Shown here one piece after another: positions 27,593 through 37,262 of a stretch of 64,000 bases of DNA. How positions within the stretch are numbered: position 1 is the first letter of the stretch; the number at the start of each line of letters is the position of its first letter. The notes beneath the pieces were generated by a model. The model had not been told where the DNA came from and did not search any database. It was given only the letters and a program-made list of their open reading frames with translations. Made by a program: the position numbers and the translations under genes. This DNA comes from Limosilactobacillus gastricus DSM 16045 (GTDB taxonomy: Bacteria; Bacillota; Bacilli; Lactobacillales; Lactobacillaceae), in contig NZ_AZFN01000010.1 of NCBI RefSeq assembly GCF_001434365.1, forward strand, positions 18,806-82,805, in the 5' to 3' direction.

Positions 27593-28995
27593 AGATTAGC
27601 ATCGGTATTGAAATTTAAAGGACTGTCATCAGTTAAGTCGGTTAATAAGCGCATCGCTAGCTTTTGATATTGTTCCAAGGCCCAAGCGGCAAATTGATTA
27701 TTCCGTTCGTTGATCAATGATGAATGTTCTTCCATTGGGGTTGTATTAAGCAATTGATCCATTTCATGAATAAAAGTCAATGCTTGTGTAGTTACGGTTT
27801 GTTGTACTTCATTCAGTAAGGGCCAGCCGATTTTGAGGTTGTGGTCAACGAGCACCCCGACATGTTTATAGACCCAATAAGCAGAATCCAAGGAAGCTGG
27901 TAGGCTTCCTTTTTGATATGCAGGGAGGGTTTGCGTTAATCCATTATAAAAGGGAATAAAGTTACTTTGCGCCCCCACGCCCATCGATAGCCAATGCAGA
28001 TTTGCGCTCGGCCGATTCATTTGTAAGAGATGAGACTCTTGCGTTTTGGCTAAACTAATTGGTCGATAGCGACGACTGGCGACTTGATCCGCACTATTGA
28101 GTGGATCATAAATGGTTCCTTGGAAATGAGAATTAAGATATTCTTGTGCATCCAAGATAGATAAGCGTTTTTCTGGTCGCATGATGAAGGGCAGGTTCTG
28201 ATCTTCTGGATGTTCAACTGTGGCTGCTTGAGGACTAAATAAGTGGTGACCATACCAAACTCGTGGCGTGCTATAAATAGCATCGGCAGGCGTGGCCGTT
28301 CCAAAAATTTGGCGAAAATTGAAAGAATCAGGGTGGGGATTGAGTTGATGTTGGTTAACGAACTGAACAATCTCAGGATGGTACATGAAATTAGTCGAGT
28401 CATTAAAATCAATTTCTTGAATGGCTAATTGATTACCTGCGACGGCATAGGCATCGTCAGGGATTCGTTGTGCGACCCAGTAATGACCAGACCCGATTTC
28501 CATATACCAGGCTTCAGCGTTGTCTGCAAACAAAATACCATTCGTTTCGCCCGTCCCATATTGAGCGATTAAATCTCCCAAACGCTGGACTCCTTCTCGC
28601 GCTGATTTCACAAAGGGGAGGACTAGGGTAACCATGGCTTCTTCGTTAACGCCATTTTCAACATAGGGATCGGCACTCAAGACTAAGTCGTTAGAATAGG
28701 CCGATTCGGTGGCACTCATAGCAACATCAAACTCGTTAATGCCATCTTCTTCAAACAGTCCTGCTTGATCAGTCCACTCTGGAGTGGCTGAATATCGATA
28801 AGATGGTTGTGGCAGTGGGATCTTTACTCCGGTATCCTTTGAGATAAATTCGGCAGGTAAATCACCATGAGGGTGAACAATAAAGTGTTTTGGCCAGGAG
28901 GCTTTTGAATCTTCGTTTCGCCCGATAATGATTGAATGGTCAATCGTGGCGTTTTTCCCAATTAAAATACTAGTACAAGCAGATAATTCATTCAT
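27589..28995 (-). CDS. C69 family dipeptidase (PepD-like)
   Basis: This Ntn-hydrolase cleaves dipeptides in the cytoplasm of lactic acid bacteria. The 468-residue protein has a six-residue N-terminal piece and then C7 (ACTSILIG), the nucleophile after self-processing. IIGRNEDSKASWPKHF matches the family's next signature and FDVAMSATES the central one. GAGGAAACC precedes the ATG. Length is normal. Several paralogues per genome are common in Lactobacillaceae, so I give no numbered symbol. Confidence 0.92.
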   Translation of the reverse strand: MNELSACTSILIGKNATIDHSIIIGRNEDSKASWPKHFIVHPHGDLPAEFISKDTGVKIPLPQPSYRYSATPEWTDQAGLFEEDGINEFDVAMSATESAYSNDLVLSADPYVENGVNEEAMVTLVLPFVKSAREGVQRLGDLIAQYGTGETNGILFADNAEAWYMEIGSGHYWVAQRIPDDAYAVAGNQLAIQEIDFNDSTNFMYHPEIVQFVNQHQLNPHPDSFNFRQIFGTATPADAIYSTPRVWYGHHLFSPQAATVEHPEDQNLPFIMRPEKRLSILDAQEYLNSHFQGTIYDPLNSADQVASRRYRPISLAKTQESHLLQMNRPSANLHWLSMGVGAQSNFIPFYNGLTQTLPAYQKGSLPASLDSAYWVYKHVGVLVDHNLKIGWPLLNEVQQTVTTQALTFIHEMDQLLNTTPMEEHSSLINERNNQFAAWALEQYQKLAMRLLTDLTDDSPLNFNTDANL

Positions 28996-29062
28996 TTAGG
29001 TTTCCTCAGATATATACGTTATAATAAGATTTGATATTAATTTTAGAGAAGGTAGCAAAAAG

Positions 29063-30889
29063 ATGCAATTATCTATTTTCATAGTCATGGCAGTAGCTTT
29101 AGCGGTCCCAATTTTAATGGCTCGGTTTAAGGTTACCGCCGTACCCACTGCCATTGCAGAAATTGTAATTGGGATGTTAATAGGGCAGAGTGGATTTGGG
29201 TGGGTCCAGACTAACAGTAGCTTAACTCTTTTATCGTCCCTCGGTGTGATTATTTTAATGTTTCTCTCAGGGATGGAAATCGATTTTTCCTTATTTAAAC
29301 GAGCGGAAAAACCAAAGTCAGGGGCCAATCCGGTTAAATTGGCGACCGGTGCTTTTTTGATGAATGTGGTTATGGCTTTAATCATTGCCACTATTTTAAA
29401 GTTCACGGGACTCTTTAATGACTTATTCTTGTCACTGATTATCTTTACCACAGTGGCATTAGGTGTGGTCATTGCGACCCTAAAAGAAAAAGAAATTTTA
29501 AGTCGTCCAGTTGGGCAAACGATTCTGTTAACAGCTGTGTTTGGTGAAATTTTCCCCATGTTTATGCTGACGGTTTATGGATCGGTTAATGGCGGCAATG
29601 CCCGTGGCATCTGGTTGATTGTCTTACCACTAATTGTGGCAATTATTCTGTTAAATCGGTTTAAGCAACCTTATCTATGGTTTGCTAAAATGACCAAAGC
29701 CACCACCCAATTGGATATTCGGCTCGCTTTCTTCTTGATTTTTACTTTGGTGATTGTCGCAGAACGGGTTGGGGCAGAGAATATTCTCGGGGCCTTCCTA
29801 GCGGGGATGGTCATGAAATTATTGGAACCATCGGAAGCTACGATGGATAAGTTAACATCAATTGGCTATGGTTTCTTTATTCCAATTTTCTTTATCATGA
29901 CCGGGGTGAAGTTGGATTTACGTTCTTTATTTGCAAATCCCAATGCGCTCGCCTTGATTCCGGTGATGGTGGCGAGTTTCATTCTGGCTAAGATATTTAG
30001 TTTCTTGGTTTTACGTCGCCAATTTTCTAACCGTAATTCTTTTGCGGCAGCCTTTTTAACTGTCACAACGATTACCTTGGTTTTACCATCACTTCAGGTC
30101 GCAAGAAATCTCAAGATGATTAGTGCCACCCAATCTGATGCGGTGACTTTAGCTGCGATTGTGGTATGTATTATTTCGCCCATTATCTTTAATAGTACTT
30201 TTAAGCTAGAGAAAGCCGACAAGATCAAACAGAGGGTCGTTTTTATTGGGACCAACATTTTGACCGTTCCAATTGCCCAGCAATTATCCAGTAATTGGTA
30301 TGATGTTCGGATGGTCACCAACAAGTTAGAAAACTATCAGGTTTATGATAGTGAATTTGATAATCTAACTTTAATTGAAGAGATTTCAGCTGATAAACTA
30401 TTGGATCAAGGATTTTTAGATGCTGACGTGATCGTATACGGTTTTCGTGATGATAAGCTGAATGCGAAGTTGTCATTAGCGACAAAGGAGCACAGTAATG
30501 CCCGCGTTATTACCAGCTTCCAAAATCGTGAATATCTTGATCAGGTGTTTGATAAATTAGCTGCAGCGGGAATTGAAGTCTTTAATCTCTATCAAGTTCA
30601 ATCAACTTTCTTGCGGGAATGGATTGAGTCACCATCTCTAATTCAAATGTTGCAAGACAATGAAGCCGGAATCTTTGAAGTCGAGATTCGGGATCATCGG
30701 TATTCTGGACAACAGTTAATGACCTTGCCATTCATTGATAAGATGACGATTAGTCGAATTCGCCGCGGCAAAGAATGGATTACTCCTCATGGGACGACGG
30801 TGATTGAATATGGTGATCGTCTGATCTTTACGGCTAAACATCATCGCGATGTAGTTGCAATTCGTCAAGCTTTGAGCCAACCAAATTAA
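29063..30889 (+). CDS. CPA2-family monovalent cation:proton antiporter with RCK domains
   Basis: Residues 1 to about 385 form a 12-helix Na+/K+:H+ exchanger (PTAIAEIVIGMLIGQSGFG; GAFLAGMV). They are followed by a TrkA-N-like domain (about 390-510) and a TrkA-C domain to the end at residue 608. The Rossmann loop reads FIGTNILTVPIAQQL and lacks the usual GxGxxG, so NAD(H) binding by that domain is doubtful. The gene is divergent from the dipeptidase. K+ or Na+ export under pH or osmotic stress is the likely role. Confidence 0.9.
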   Translation: MQLSIFIVMAVALAVPILMARFKVTAVPTAIAEIVIGMLIGQSGFGWVQTNSSLTLLSSLGVIILMFLSGMEIDFSLFKRAEKPKSGANPVKLATGAFLMNVVMALIIATILKFTGLFNDLFLSLIIFTTVALGVVIATLKEKEILSRPVGQTILLTAVFGEIFPMFMLTVYGSVNGGNARGIWLIVLPLIVAIILLNRFKQPYLWFAKMTKATTQLDIRLAFFLIFTLVIVAERVGAENILGAFLAGMVMKLLEPSEATMDKLTSIGYGFFIPIFFIMTGVKLDLRSLFANPNALALIPVMVASFILAKIFSFLVLRRQFSNRNSFAAAFLTVTTITLVLPSLQVARNLKMISATQSDAVTLAAIVVCIISPIIFNSTFKLEKADKIKQRVVFIGTNILTVPIAQQLSSNWYDVRMVTNKLENYQVYDSEFDNLTLIEEISADKLLDQGFLDADVIVYGFRDDKLNAKLSLATKEHSNARVITSFQNREYLDQVFDKLAAAGIEVFNLYQVQSTFLREWIESPSLIQMLQDNEAGIFEVEIRDHRYSGQQLMTLPFIDKMTISRIRRGKEWITPHGTTVIEYGDRLIFTAKHHRDVVAIRQALSQPN

Positions 30890-30898
30890 GAAATCAAA

Positions 30899-30928
30899 TT
30901 GCGATAGATAACTGATTTATGGTATATT
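30899..30928 (+). promoter_or_regulatory. Promoter of the tautomerase gene
   Basis: TTGCGA (30899-30904), an 18-base spacer and TATATT (30923-30928) precede the CAGGAGG ribosome site. Confidence 0.5.
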
Positions 30929-30955
30929 GATAGTAAATTCCAGGAGGCGCAAACT

Positions 30956-31141
30956 ATGCCATTAGTACATATTGATTTGATTGAAGGTCGGAGTGACGAA
31001 CAATTACGCAACCTTGTTAAGGATGTTACAGAAGCCATTTCAAAGAACGCTAATGTTCCTGCTGATCGGGTTCATATTGTTTTAAATGAAATGCGGAAAG
31101 ATCGTTACAGTGTTGCTGGCAAAATGGCCGACGGCAAGTAA
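30956..31141 (+). CDS. 4-oxalocrotonate tautomerase family protein
   Basis: The 61-residue protein begins MPLVHIDLIEGRSDEQ; after removal of Met, Pro1 is the catalytic base of this superfamily. The later RVHIVLNEM is the typical second strand. Such proteins form hexamers and catalyse keto-enol tautomerisation; in Firmicutes (YwhB/XylH type) the natural substrate is unknown. AGGAGG precedes the ATG. A terminator follows, and glpK lies just beyond it. Confidence 0.92.
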   Translation: MPLVHIDLIEGRSDEQLRNLVKDVTEAISKNANVPADRVHIVLNEMRKDRYSVAGKMADGK

Positions 31142-31165
31142 TGATTAATATTTTAGTGTTGTAGG

Positions 31166-31195
31166 GGCTGGGAATTTATTCCTAGCCTTTCTTTT
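31166..31195 (+). terminator. Terminator between the tautomerase gene and glpK
   Basis: GGCTGGGAA (31166-31174) and TTCCTAGCC (31179-31187) form a stem with a TTTA loop, followed by TTTCTTTT. It ends only about 18 bases before the glpK start and could act as an attenuator for glpK. Confidence 0.8.
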
Positions 31196-31213
31196 ATGAC
31201 TTGGAGCAGACCA

Positions 31214-32740
31214 GTGAACAACGAACAATATATTCTAGCGATTGACCAGGGGACTACTAGCTCGCGGGCTATTATTTTTGATCATCAAGGACAAGAAGTA
31301 GCCATTGCCCAACAAGAATTCCCACAATACTTTCCCAAACCAGGGTGGGTCGAACATGATGCCCTTGAAATCTGGGACAGTGTTCAATCAGTAGTTTCGG
31401 AAGTGATGATCAAGAGCCAGATTAAACCATATAGAATTGCAGCCATTGGGATCACGAACCAACGGGAAACTACCGTTATCTGGGATAAAGCAACTGGGCA
31501 GCCAATTGCCCATGCCATTGTTTGGCAATCGAAGCAAACCAGTGACTTGGCCGAAAAATTGATCGCGGATGGCTATACTGAATTAATTCATCAAAAAACT
31601 GGCTTAGTCATTGATTCCTACTTCTCCGCCACCAAAATTAAATGGTTACTTGATCATGTTGAAGGCGCTCGGGAGCGGGCCCAACGGGGTGAATTGTTAT
31701 TTGGCACGATTGACTCTTGGTTATTATGGAACTTTACAGGGGGGCAAGTTCATGCTACGGATGTCACGAATGCTAGTCGTACAATGCTCTTTAATATCCA
31801 TAATTTAGACTGGGATCAAGATATTTTGGATCTCTTAGATATTCCGCGAGCCATGTTGCCGACCGTGAAAGAATCATCGGCGATCTTTGGTTATACCGGT
31901 GATTACCATTTTTATGGCGTTCAAATTCCGATTGCGGGAATTGCGGGGGATCAACAAGCAGCCTTATTTGGTCAAACTGCTTTTCAACAAGGTGATGTCA
32001 AGAACACCTACGGAACAGGAGCTTTTACCGTTATGAATACGGGGATAAAGCCAACGCTTTCCCAAAGTGGGCTCTTAACGACAATCGCTTACGGTTTAAA
32101 TGGACAGATTAATTATGCCTTAGAAGGTAGTATCTTTGTGGCGGGATCGGCCATTCAATGGCTACGAGATGGTCTAGCGTTTTTTGAACATGCCAGTGAT
32201 TCAGAGAAATTAGCTACCAAGGCGGAATCCACCGGTGGAGTGTATGTAGTTCCGTCATTTACGGGACTAGGGGCACCATATTGGGATCAAGAAGTCCGCG
32301 GCGCCATGTTTGGCTTAACCCGGGGAACAAGTCGCGCTCAGATCATTCGGGCGACTTTGGAGGCCATTGCCTTTCAAACTCGCGATGTGGTTGATACGAT
32401 GGTTAAGGAAACCCAATTACCTTTATCACGTCTAGCAGTGGATGGTGGAGCATCCCGAAACAACTTCTTATTACAATTCCAAGCCGATCTTTTACAAACG
32501 ACTATTGTTCGCGCCCAAATTGAAGAAACGACGGCCCTCGGGGCGGCCTTTTTAGCTGGATTAGCGGTTGACTTTTGGGAAGATCAAGCAGAGTTGGTAA
32601 GTTTGAGTCATGCTGGGCAACAATACCAATCGAAAATGTCGGCAACCGATGCTAACCAACGCTATCAAGGGTGGCAGCGAGCCATCCAAGCCGTTCGCTT
32701 TTATAGTCATGGGGGATTAGATGACAATTCAACCAAATAA
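31214..32740 (+). CDS. glpK: Glycerol kinase
   Basis: GlpK phosphorylates glycerol to glycerol 3-phosphate. From the GTG at 31214, behind TTGGAG, it has 508 residues; an ATG at 31196 has no ribosome site. The FGGY-kinase strings [33 protein letters not shown] and [17 protein letters not shown] are complete. The region of the PTS-phosphorylated histidine found in Gram-positive GlpK is present, in the stretch before PKPGWVEHD and around [12 protein letters not shown]. No promoter fits between the terminator and the start. The following gene overlaps it by 20 bases. Confidence 0.95.
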   Translation: MNNEQYILAIDQGTTSSRAIIFDHQGQEVAIAQQEFPQYFPKPGWVEHDALEIWDSVQSVVSEVMIKSQIKPYRIAAIGITNQRETTVIWDKATGQPIAHAIVWQSKQTSDLAEKLIADGYTELIHQKTGLVIDSYFSATKIKWLLDHVEGARERAQRGELLFGTIDSWLLWNFTGGQVHATDVTNASRTMLFNIHNLDWDQDILDLLDIPRAMLPTVKESSAIFGYTGDYHFYGVQIPIAGIAGDQQAALFGQTAFQQGDVKNTYGTGAFTVMNTGIKPTLSQSGLLTTIAYGLNGQINYALEGSIFVAGSAIQWLRDGLAFFEHASDSEKLATKAESTGGVYVVPSFTGLGAPYWDQEVRGAMFGLTRGTSRAQIIRATLEAIAFQTRDVVDTMVKETQLPLSRLAVDGGASRNNFLLQFQADLLQTTIVRAQIEETTALGAAFLAGLAVDFWEDQAELVSLSHAGQQYQSKMSATDANQRYQGWQRAIQAVRFYSHGGLDDNSTK

Positions 32741-33215
32741 AATGCAAGCTCAATTAGAGCAACTTATTCAACAGTCGGGTCTTGCTTATCTTACTTTGGA
32801 TGAAAATTTTTTATTAAATCTTGCTGATCAGTGGACAGAAATGACTAGTAGCCAATTGGTTGTCGGCTCTGAGGCGGCTAATTTGTATTGGCAGGCGACT
32901 GGACAATGGTGGCAGTCAGTTAAGAAAGCACCGGCTAAGGTTAGTCAATTAACTCCTTTTGAAGATCAGGCTCAAATGCATAAAGCGATTGATGATACGC
33001 AGGGGTTAATTAATCAAGCGATGCGAGCGGTTGAAACCTGGGTTCAAAGGAATGAAGATAATGCTTTTATTAGCTCGGGTAAAGTGGTGCAGTTGATGCT
33101 GCAGCGTTTAGCAGATTTTCAGTTAAGCGGTCAGTCTCAAGAAGAGCTTGAATATATTAATGCTTTTTGGCAAACGATCCTTAAGGTTTGGACGCAGAAT
33201 ATTGGTGGAGAATAG
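32721..33215 (+). CDS. Hypothetical protein between glpK and yfhO
   Basis: I do not recognise this 164-residue protein. It is soluble, mostly helical, with many Gln and Trp residues ([27 protein letters not shown]) and no signal peptide. The ATG at 32721 follows GGGGGA with good spacing and lies inside the end of glpK; an in-frame ATG at 32742 directly after the glpK stop is the alternative. It ends four bases before yfhO, so it is expressed with glpK and yfhO. Confidence 0.78.
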   Translation: MTIQPNKMQAQLEQLIQQSGLAYLTLDENFLLNLADQWTEMTSSQLVVGSEAANLYWQATGQWWQSVKKAPAKVSQLTPFEDQAQMHKAIDDTQGLINQAMRAVETWVQRNEDNAFISSGKVVQLMLQRLADFQLSGQSQEELEYINAFWQTILKVWTQNIGGE

Positions 33216-33219
33216 TAAA

Positions 33220-36111
33220 ATGAAATTTTCGTTTGCACCACGGACTGATAAACGACAATTATATTTAGGTTATACGATTTTATTTGTATTTATTGCGGCC
33301 TGTTTATATTGTCCATATCTAATTGCAGGAAAGACTTTAATCTGGGATACGGATGCCTTCAATCAGCATCTACCCTTATTAGCTCAGTATCGGCAATTGG
33401 TTTGGCACTGGCTTTTGCATCCTTTTAGTTCACCCAATTTTTGGTCCTTTAGTTGGGGCTTGGGAACCGATACTTTTCAGGTTTTTTCTTACTACACGAT
33501 TGGTGACGTCTTTGCATATATTGCCCTACTGTTTCCAGCGGCTAAAATTACCCTAGCTTATCAACTTACGATCGTTCTACGGATGTATTGTGTCGGCTTA
33601 GCTTTTGTTTATTTTGCCCAACACTTACCTTTTCGAAAACTGGTTATCTGGGGTGGGGCGGCGACTTATTTAGTAAATTCCTACTTGCTATATGCCAACG
33701 TTGCCCAACCTTTTTTTACGACGACTTTTATTATTTTTCCCTTAATTATCATTCAAATTGAACGGGTTTTACAAGGGCGCTCAGCCTGGCCATTAACCTT
33801 AGTTTTTATCTGGATGCTGATTAATAACTATTATTTAGCTTTCATCTTAGGCGTTGGGGCGATTATTTATCTTTTCTTACGGGTGATCACTTTTTATCGG
33901 CATCAGCTTGATTATGGGCGGACACTTTGGAAACTGGCCTTCGCGACCGTTACTAGCTTGCTTGTATCAGCGGTCATGCTAATTCCAGAAATTATTGCCG
34001 TACGTTCTTCAACGCGAATTGGCTCTGCCTTTGCGAATGGTTTGACCACTTATCCTCAATATTATTATGTCCTGTTAGCCAAACAATTAATAAATGGTGA
34101 TGACTGGGACTTTATGTATTGGTCAGCGCTTGGAATGGCTAGTGTGATTGTAGTTGCTCTTGTGTATGTTTATCGTCATGCGAAACGGTATCCTTTGATT
34201 ACCATTAGTCTGGGCGCCAGTTTATTGATGATGTTAATCCCGGCGGTTGGAGCTCTGTTTAATGGTGGAATGTCACCATCCAATCGATGGACGCTTTTGA
34301 TCTATTTGCCCTTAGCAACTAGTATTATGATCTTGTTAGAGCATCTTACGAAGATTGATCGTGCGACGCTTAAATGGATGATTGGCATCAGCCTTGTATA
34401 TTTAGTGGCCGTCGTAGCCACTTATATGTTTAAAAATGATGATGATCTTTTTGTCCCGGTGATCTTTTTATTATTGTCTTTGTTAATTGCGGGGGCGGCC
34501 TATTATCAAGCGGTAGCGCATCCCCTCAATTGGATGATTGGTTTAATCTTATTAAACGTGGGTTTTAATGCGATTTATGCAGCCTTACCATTTAATGGGA
34601 GTTTTGCAAACCAAATGCTGACCAAGGGTGAATACCAGCAAATCGCTAAGCAGCGTTATGGGGGCCTCGACAAATCCCTTAGTCGGTCCTTAACTTACCG
34701 AATTAGTACGATTAGCAACAATCAAACGACAGGGCAGGAAAAGACCTATAATGATCTTACTTCCGGCTTAGCTTCGATTAGTTCTTATTTTTCATTACAG
34801 AATCAGTATCTAGGTCTTTTTAGCCAGCGCTTAGGAAATTCACAATATGAAACGAATATTCCATTACAACAAGTTGATGATCGGACGGTACTGAACAATT
34901 TCTTAGGGGTTAAGTATATTTTTGCGCAGACCACCACGGATGATGATACGAAGGTACCAAGTGGTTACTTTGTAGATCAAACCACGGAGCCAACGATTAA
35001 TTATGATCAAGGCCAATCGTCTGACGCTACTAAGACATCGGATTTAAAAACGACCCAAACAGTTCGGTATACGACCAAGAATGCCTTTCCGCTTTTGTAC
35101 TGGCAAAATACTTATATTAGTCCAGCTACGTATCGTCATTTGTCGGCGACTGCTAAAGAACGGGCTTTGGCAAGTGGGGTGGTCGTTAATAGTTCAGCAG
35201 CGAAAAAATGGACCACTGGCATGAAAAAAGCCAACCTGTCGGGAAACGTTCAAGTAATTGCCACCCAGTTGTGGAATAATCGGTTACAAAAAATGAATGG
35301 TCAGTCGGTGACGGTTACCGATCCCGATGCCAAGTATTACCTACGACTCCAAAAACAAACAAGTGCGCAGCAGAACGAATTGCATTTGGATATTAAATCA
35401 ATACACTACCAACCATTTTCGATGAAGAAAACCTTGCAGTTAATGGCGGATCATCTAAGGGAAACAACCCTTGAACCAGGGGCAATGATTAATCAAGTCT
35501 TTACTAATTATCAAAATTGGCGTTCTCTGTTTTTAAAAGGTTATCCTGATATGAGCTATCTTTTAACAGCAAGCAATAAATACGGTGATGAAACTTTAGA
35601 GCAACCAGCGCAAAGTAAAACTTCCTTCTTTAAGGTGGTCACCAGTGGTGTTTTAAATCTAGGCGCCTACGGCAAACATTTACCATCTCAAGTGACCTTA
35701 ACTACGAATAAATTAGGAAAATATCGGATTTCTTATCAGTTAGTGGCGGAACAACTGGGGACTAAGTATCGTCAAGAAGTTCGTCAAATCCAAGCCCACG
35801 GGTTGAAGAATTTAAAGATCTCCCAGAATCAGATTAGTGGGAATCTTACTACTAGTCAGGTGGGAATCTTAACTTCATCAATTCCATATTCTAGTGGGTG
35901 GACAGCCACGGATAATGGTAAAACGGTGCGCTTGGTCCGTACTAATAATGCCTTTATCGGTCTACGGTTAAGGACAGGCCACCATCATATTGTTTTACGG
36001 TATCATGTACCAGGCCTTAAAGTAGGAATTTATGTGAGCTTAATTGGTTTACTTTGGTTAATTATCTCAGCGATCTTTACGCTGATTTGGAGAAGAAAGA
36101 CAATTAATTAG
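33220..36111 (+). CDS. YfhO family membrane glycosyltransferase
   Basis: The 963-residue protein starts at the ATG at 33220 after GGTGGAGA. It has about 12 hydrophobic spans in the first 480 residues, then a large extracellular domain, and a last membrane helix near the C-terminus (GIYVSLIGLLWLIISAIFTL). WDTDAFNQHLPLL after the first span is the family's acidic loop. In B. subtilis and Listeria, YfhO proteins add sugars to lipoteichoic or wall teichoic acid. The donor and acceptor here are unknown. It is last in the glpK operon. Confidence 0.9.
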   Translation: MKFSFAPRTDKRQLYLGYTILFVFIAACLYCPYLIAGKTLIWDTDAFNQHLPLLAQYRQLVWHWLLHPFSSPNFWSFSWGLGTDTFQVFSYYTIGDVFAYIALLFPAAKITLAYQLTIVLRMYCVGLAFVYFAQHLPFRKLVIWGGAATYLVNSYLLYANVAQPFFTTTFIIFPLIIIQIERVLQGRSAWPLTLVFIWMLINNYYLAFILGVGAIIYLFLRVITFYRHQLDYGRTLWKLAFATVTSLLVSAVMLIPEIIAVRSSTRIGSAFANGLTTYPQYYYVLLAKQLINGDDWDFMYWSALGMASVIVVALVYVYRHAKRYPLITISLGASLLMMLIPAVGALFNGGMSPSNRWTLLIYLPLATSIMILLEHLTKIDRATLKWMIGISLVYLVAVVATYMFKNDDDLFVPVIFLLLSLLIAGAAYYQAVAHPLNWMIGLILLNVGFNAIYAALPFNGSFANQMLTKGEYQQIAKQRYGGLDKSLSRSLTYRISTISNNQTTGQEKTYNDLTSGLASISSYFSLQNQYLGLFSQRLGNSQYETNIPLQQVDDRTVLNNFLGVKYIFAQTTTDDDTKVPSGYFVDQTTEPTINYDQGQSSDATKTSDLKTTQTVRYTTKNAFPLLYWQNTYISPATYRHLSATAKERALASGVVVNSSAAKKWTTGMKKANLSGNVQVIATQLWNNRLQKMNGQSVTVTDPDAKYYLRLQKQTSAQQNELHLDIKSIHYQPFSMKKTLQLMADHLRETTLEPGAMINQVFTNYQNWRSLFLKGYPDMSYLLTASNKYGDETLEQPAQSKTSFFKVVTSGVLNLGAYGKHLPSQVTLTTNKLGKYRISYQLVAEQLGTKYRQEVRQIQAHGLKNLKISQNQISGNLTTSQVGILTSSIPYSSGWTATDNGKTVRLVRTNNAFIGLRLRTGHHHIVLRYHVPGLKVGIYVSLIGLLWLIISAIFTLIWRRKTIN

Positions 36112-36115
36112 ATGC

Positions 36116-36153
36116 AAAAAAGGACCCTTGACGCCAAAATGGCGCAAGGGTCT
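36116..36153 (-). terminator. Terminator downstream of lexA
   Basis: GACCCTTG (36123-36130) pairs with CAAGGGTC (36145-36152), with an inner CGCC/GGCG stem. The A tract at 36116-36121 is a T tail on the minus strand. The plus strand has no strong T tract for yfhO. Confidence 0.8.
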
Positions 36154-36163
36154 TAGTTGTTCT

Positions 36164-36790
36164 TTAGAAAATATTATCGCGGAAAAGACCAACAACTTTA
36201 CCAAGAATTACTACTTGATCAAGAATAATTGGTTCCAAATCATCATTTTCTGGTTGTAGTCGATAGTAGCCGTCTTCCTTATAGAATCGTTTACAAGTGG
36301 CTTCATTTTCAGCAGTCATGGCAATAACGACATCACCATTGTTAGCAGTTGATTGCCGACGAACGATGACCTTATCGCCGTTCAAAATCCCCATCTTGAT
36401 CATACTGGTTCCTTTGATAGTTAGCATAAAGAGATCATTATGGTCTTGAATTGAAGGGGGAATTGGAAAGAAATCTGTCGCATCTTGTTCCGCTAAAATA
36501 GGTTCCCCAGCTGCAACTTCGCCCAAAAGGGGAATTTCAGTTTTTTCAGGAGTAATTCCTAGAGCATTTAAACCTTGTTGGGTAATTTCTAAGGCCCGTG
36601 GCTTAGCAGGATCTTTATGTAAATATCCTTTTTCAATGAGGCGATTAATGTGACCGTGAACAGTTGAAGTCGAAGATAAACCAACCGCCGCACAAATTTC
36701 ACGAACCGTTGGCGGATATCCGTGCGCGTCAACTTGTTTGTTGATATAACTTAAGACGGCCATTTGTTTATCGATGGATTGTCGTGGCAT
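36164..36790 (-). CDS. lexA: LexA SOS repressor
   Basis: LexA represses DNA-repair genes and cuts itself when RecA is active. The 208-residue protein begins at the ATG at 36790, nine bases after GAGGAG; another ATG at 36796 is too near that site. The winged-helix N-terminus contains [20 protein letters not shown]. The cleavage site is the Ala-Gly in [10 protein letters not shown], the catalytic serine is in [10 protein letters not shown] and the lysine in EATCKRFY. LexA boxes lie in front of the gene. Confidence 0.96.
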   Translation of the reverse strand: MPRQSIDKQMAVLSYINKQVDAHGYPPTVREICAAVGLSSTSTVHGHINRLIEKGYLHKDPAKPRALEITQQGLNALGITPEKTEIPLLGEVAAGEPILAEQDATDFFPIPPSIQDHNDLFMLTIKGTSMIKMGILNGDKVIVRRQSTANNGDVVIAMTAENEATCKRFYKEDGYYRLQPENDDLEPIILDQVVILGKVVGLFRDNIF

Positions 36791-36832
36791 GATCATTGTC
36801 TCCTCTAGTTAGAATAAATTTAGTTTATCATA

Positions 36833-36860
36833 GGAACAAACGTTTGTAAACGTACGTTCG
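36833..36860. promoter_or_regulatory. Two adjacent LexA (SOS) boxes
   Basis: GGAACAAACGTTTG (36833-36846) and, on the minus strand, CGAACGTACGTTT (36848-36860) both resemble the Gram-positive box CGAACNNNNGTTCG. They lie between lexA and the divergent ynzC-type gene, just upstream of a TATGAT on the minus strand, so lexA is likely self-repressed. Confidence 0.75.
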
Positions 36861-36940
36861 CAAAAACGTGACATTACTTGAAATCACGGATGGGGTTGAG
36901 TAAACTTATGGCAGAACAAAAGAGATAGGGGACATTAAAA

Positions 36941-37192
36941 ATGCCAGAATCAAAGGAACAAACAGAACTTTTAAAACGAATTAATGAGCTTGCTCATAAA
37001 AATAAGGCGGAAGGTTTAACGCCGGCCGAAAAAGCCGAACGAAAAAAGTTACGTGACCAATACTTAAAAAATTTCCGGGAGGCTTTTCGGAGTAATATTG
37101 AATTAATGCAAATTTATGATGACAATGGTAAAGAAGTCACCCCAGAAAAGATTAAAGAAATTCAACGGAAACGTGGTTTGCGTGATGATTAA
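36941..37192 (+). CDS. DUF896 (YnzC-type) small protein
   Basis: The 83-residue, highly charged helical protein matches the DUF896 family: LLKRINELAHKNKAEGLTPAEKAERKKLRD is followed by YLKNFREAFRSNIELMQIYD. In B. subtilis the relative YnzC is in the SOS-induced yneA-yneB-ynzC operon next to lexA, so this position fits SOS control, but here no yneA or yneB is seen. AGGGGAC is the ribosome site. Function unknown. Confidence 0.9.
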   Translation: MPESKEQTELLKRINELAHKNKAEGLTPAEKAERKKLRDQYLKNFREAFRSNIELMQIYDDNGKEVTPEKIKEIQRKRGLRDD

Positions 37193-37199
37193 GAATTTA

Positions 37200-37228
37200 T
37201 TCAAAAATTAGGCTAAATCGTGTATAAT
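37200..37228 (+). promoter_or_regulatory. Promoter of the yneF-type gene
   Basis: TTCAAA (37200-37205), a 17-base spacer and a perfect TATAAT (37223-37228). Confidence 0.65.
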
Positions 37229-37262
37229 AGATCAACGTATATTGAGAAGGGAGGAAATAACC

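Noticed and set aside
28996..29559. Minus-strand frame of 187 codons at the start of the antiporter gene
   Set aside because: It is the reverse reading of transmembrane helices of the antiporter; no ribosome site in a sensible place.
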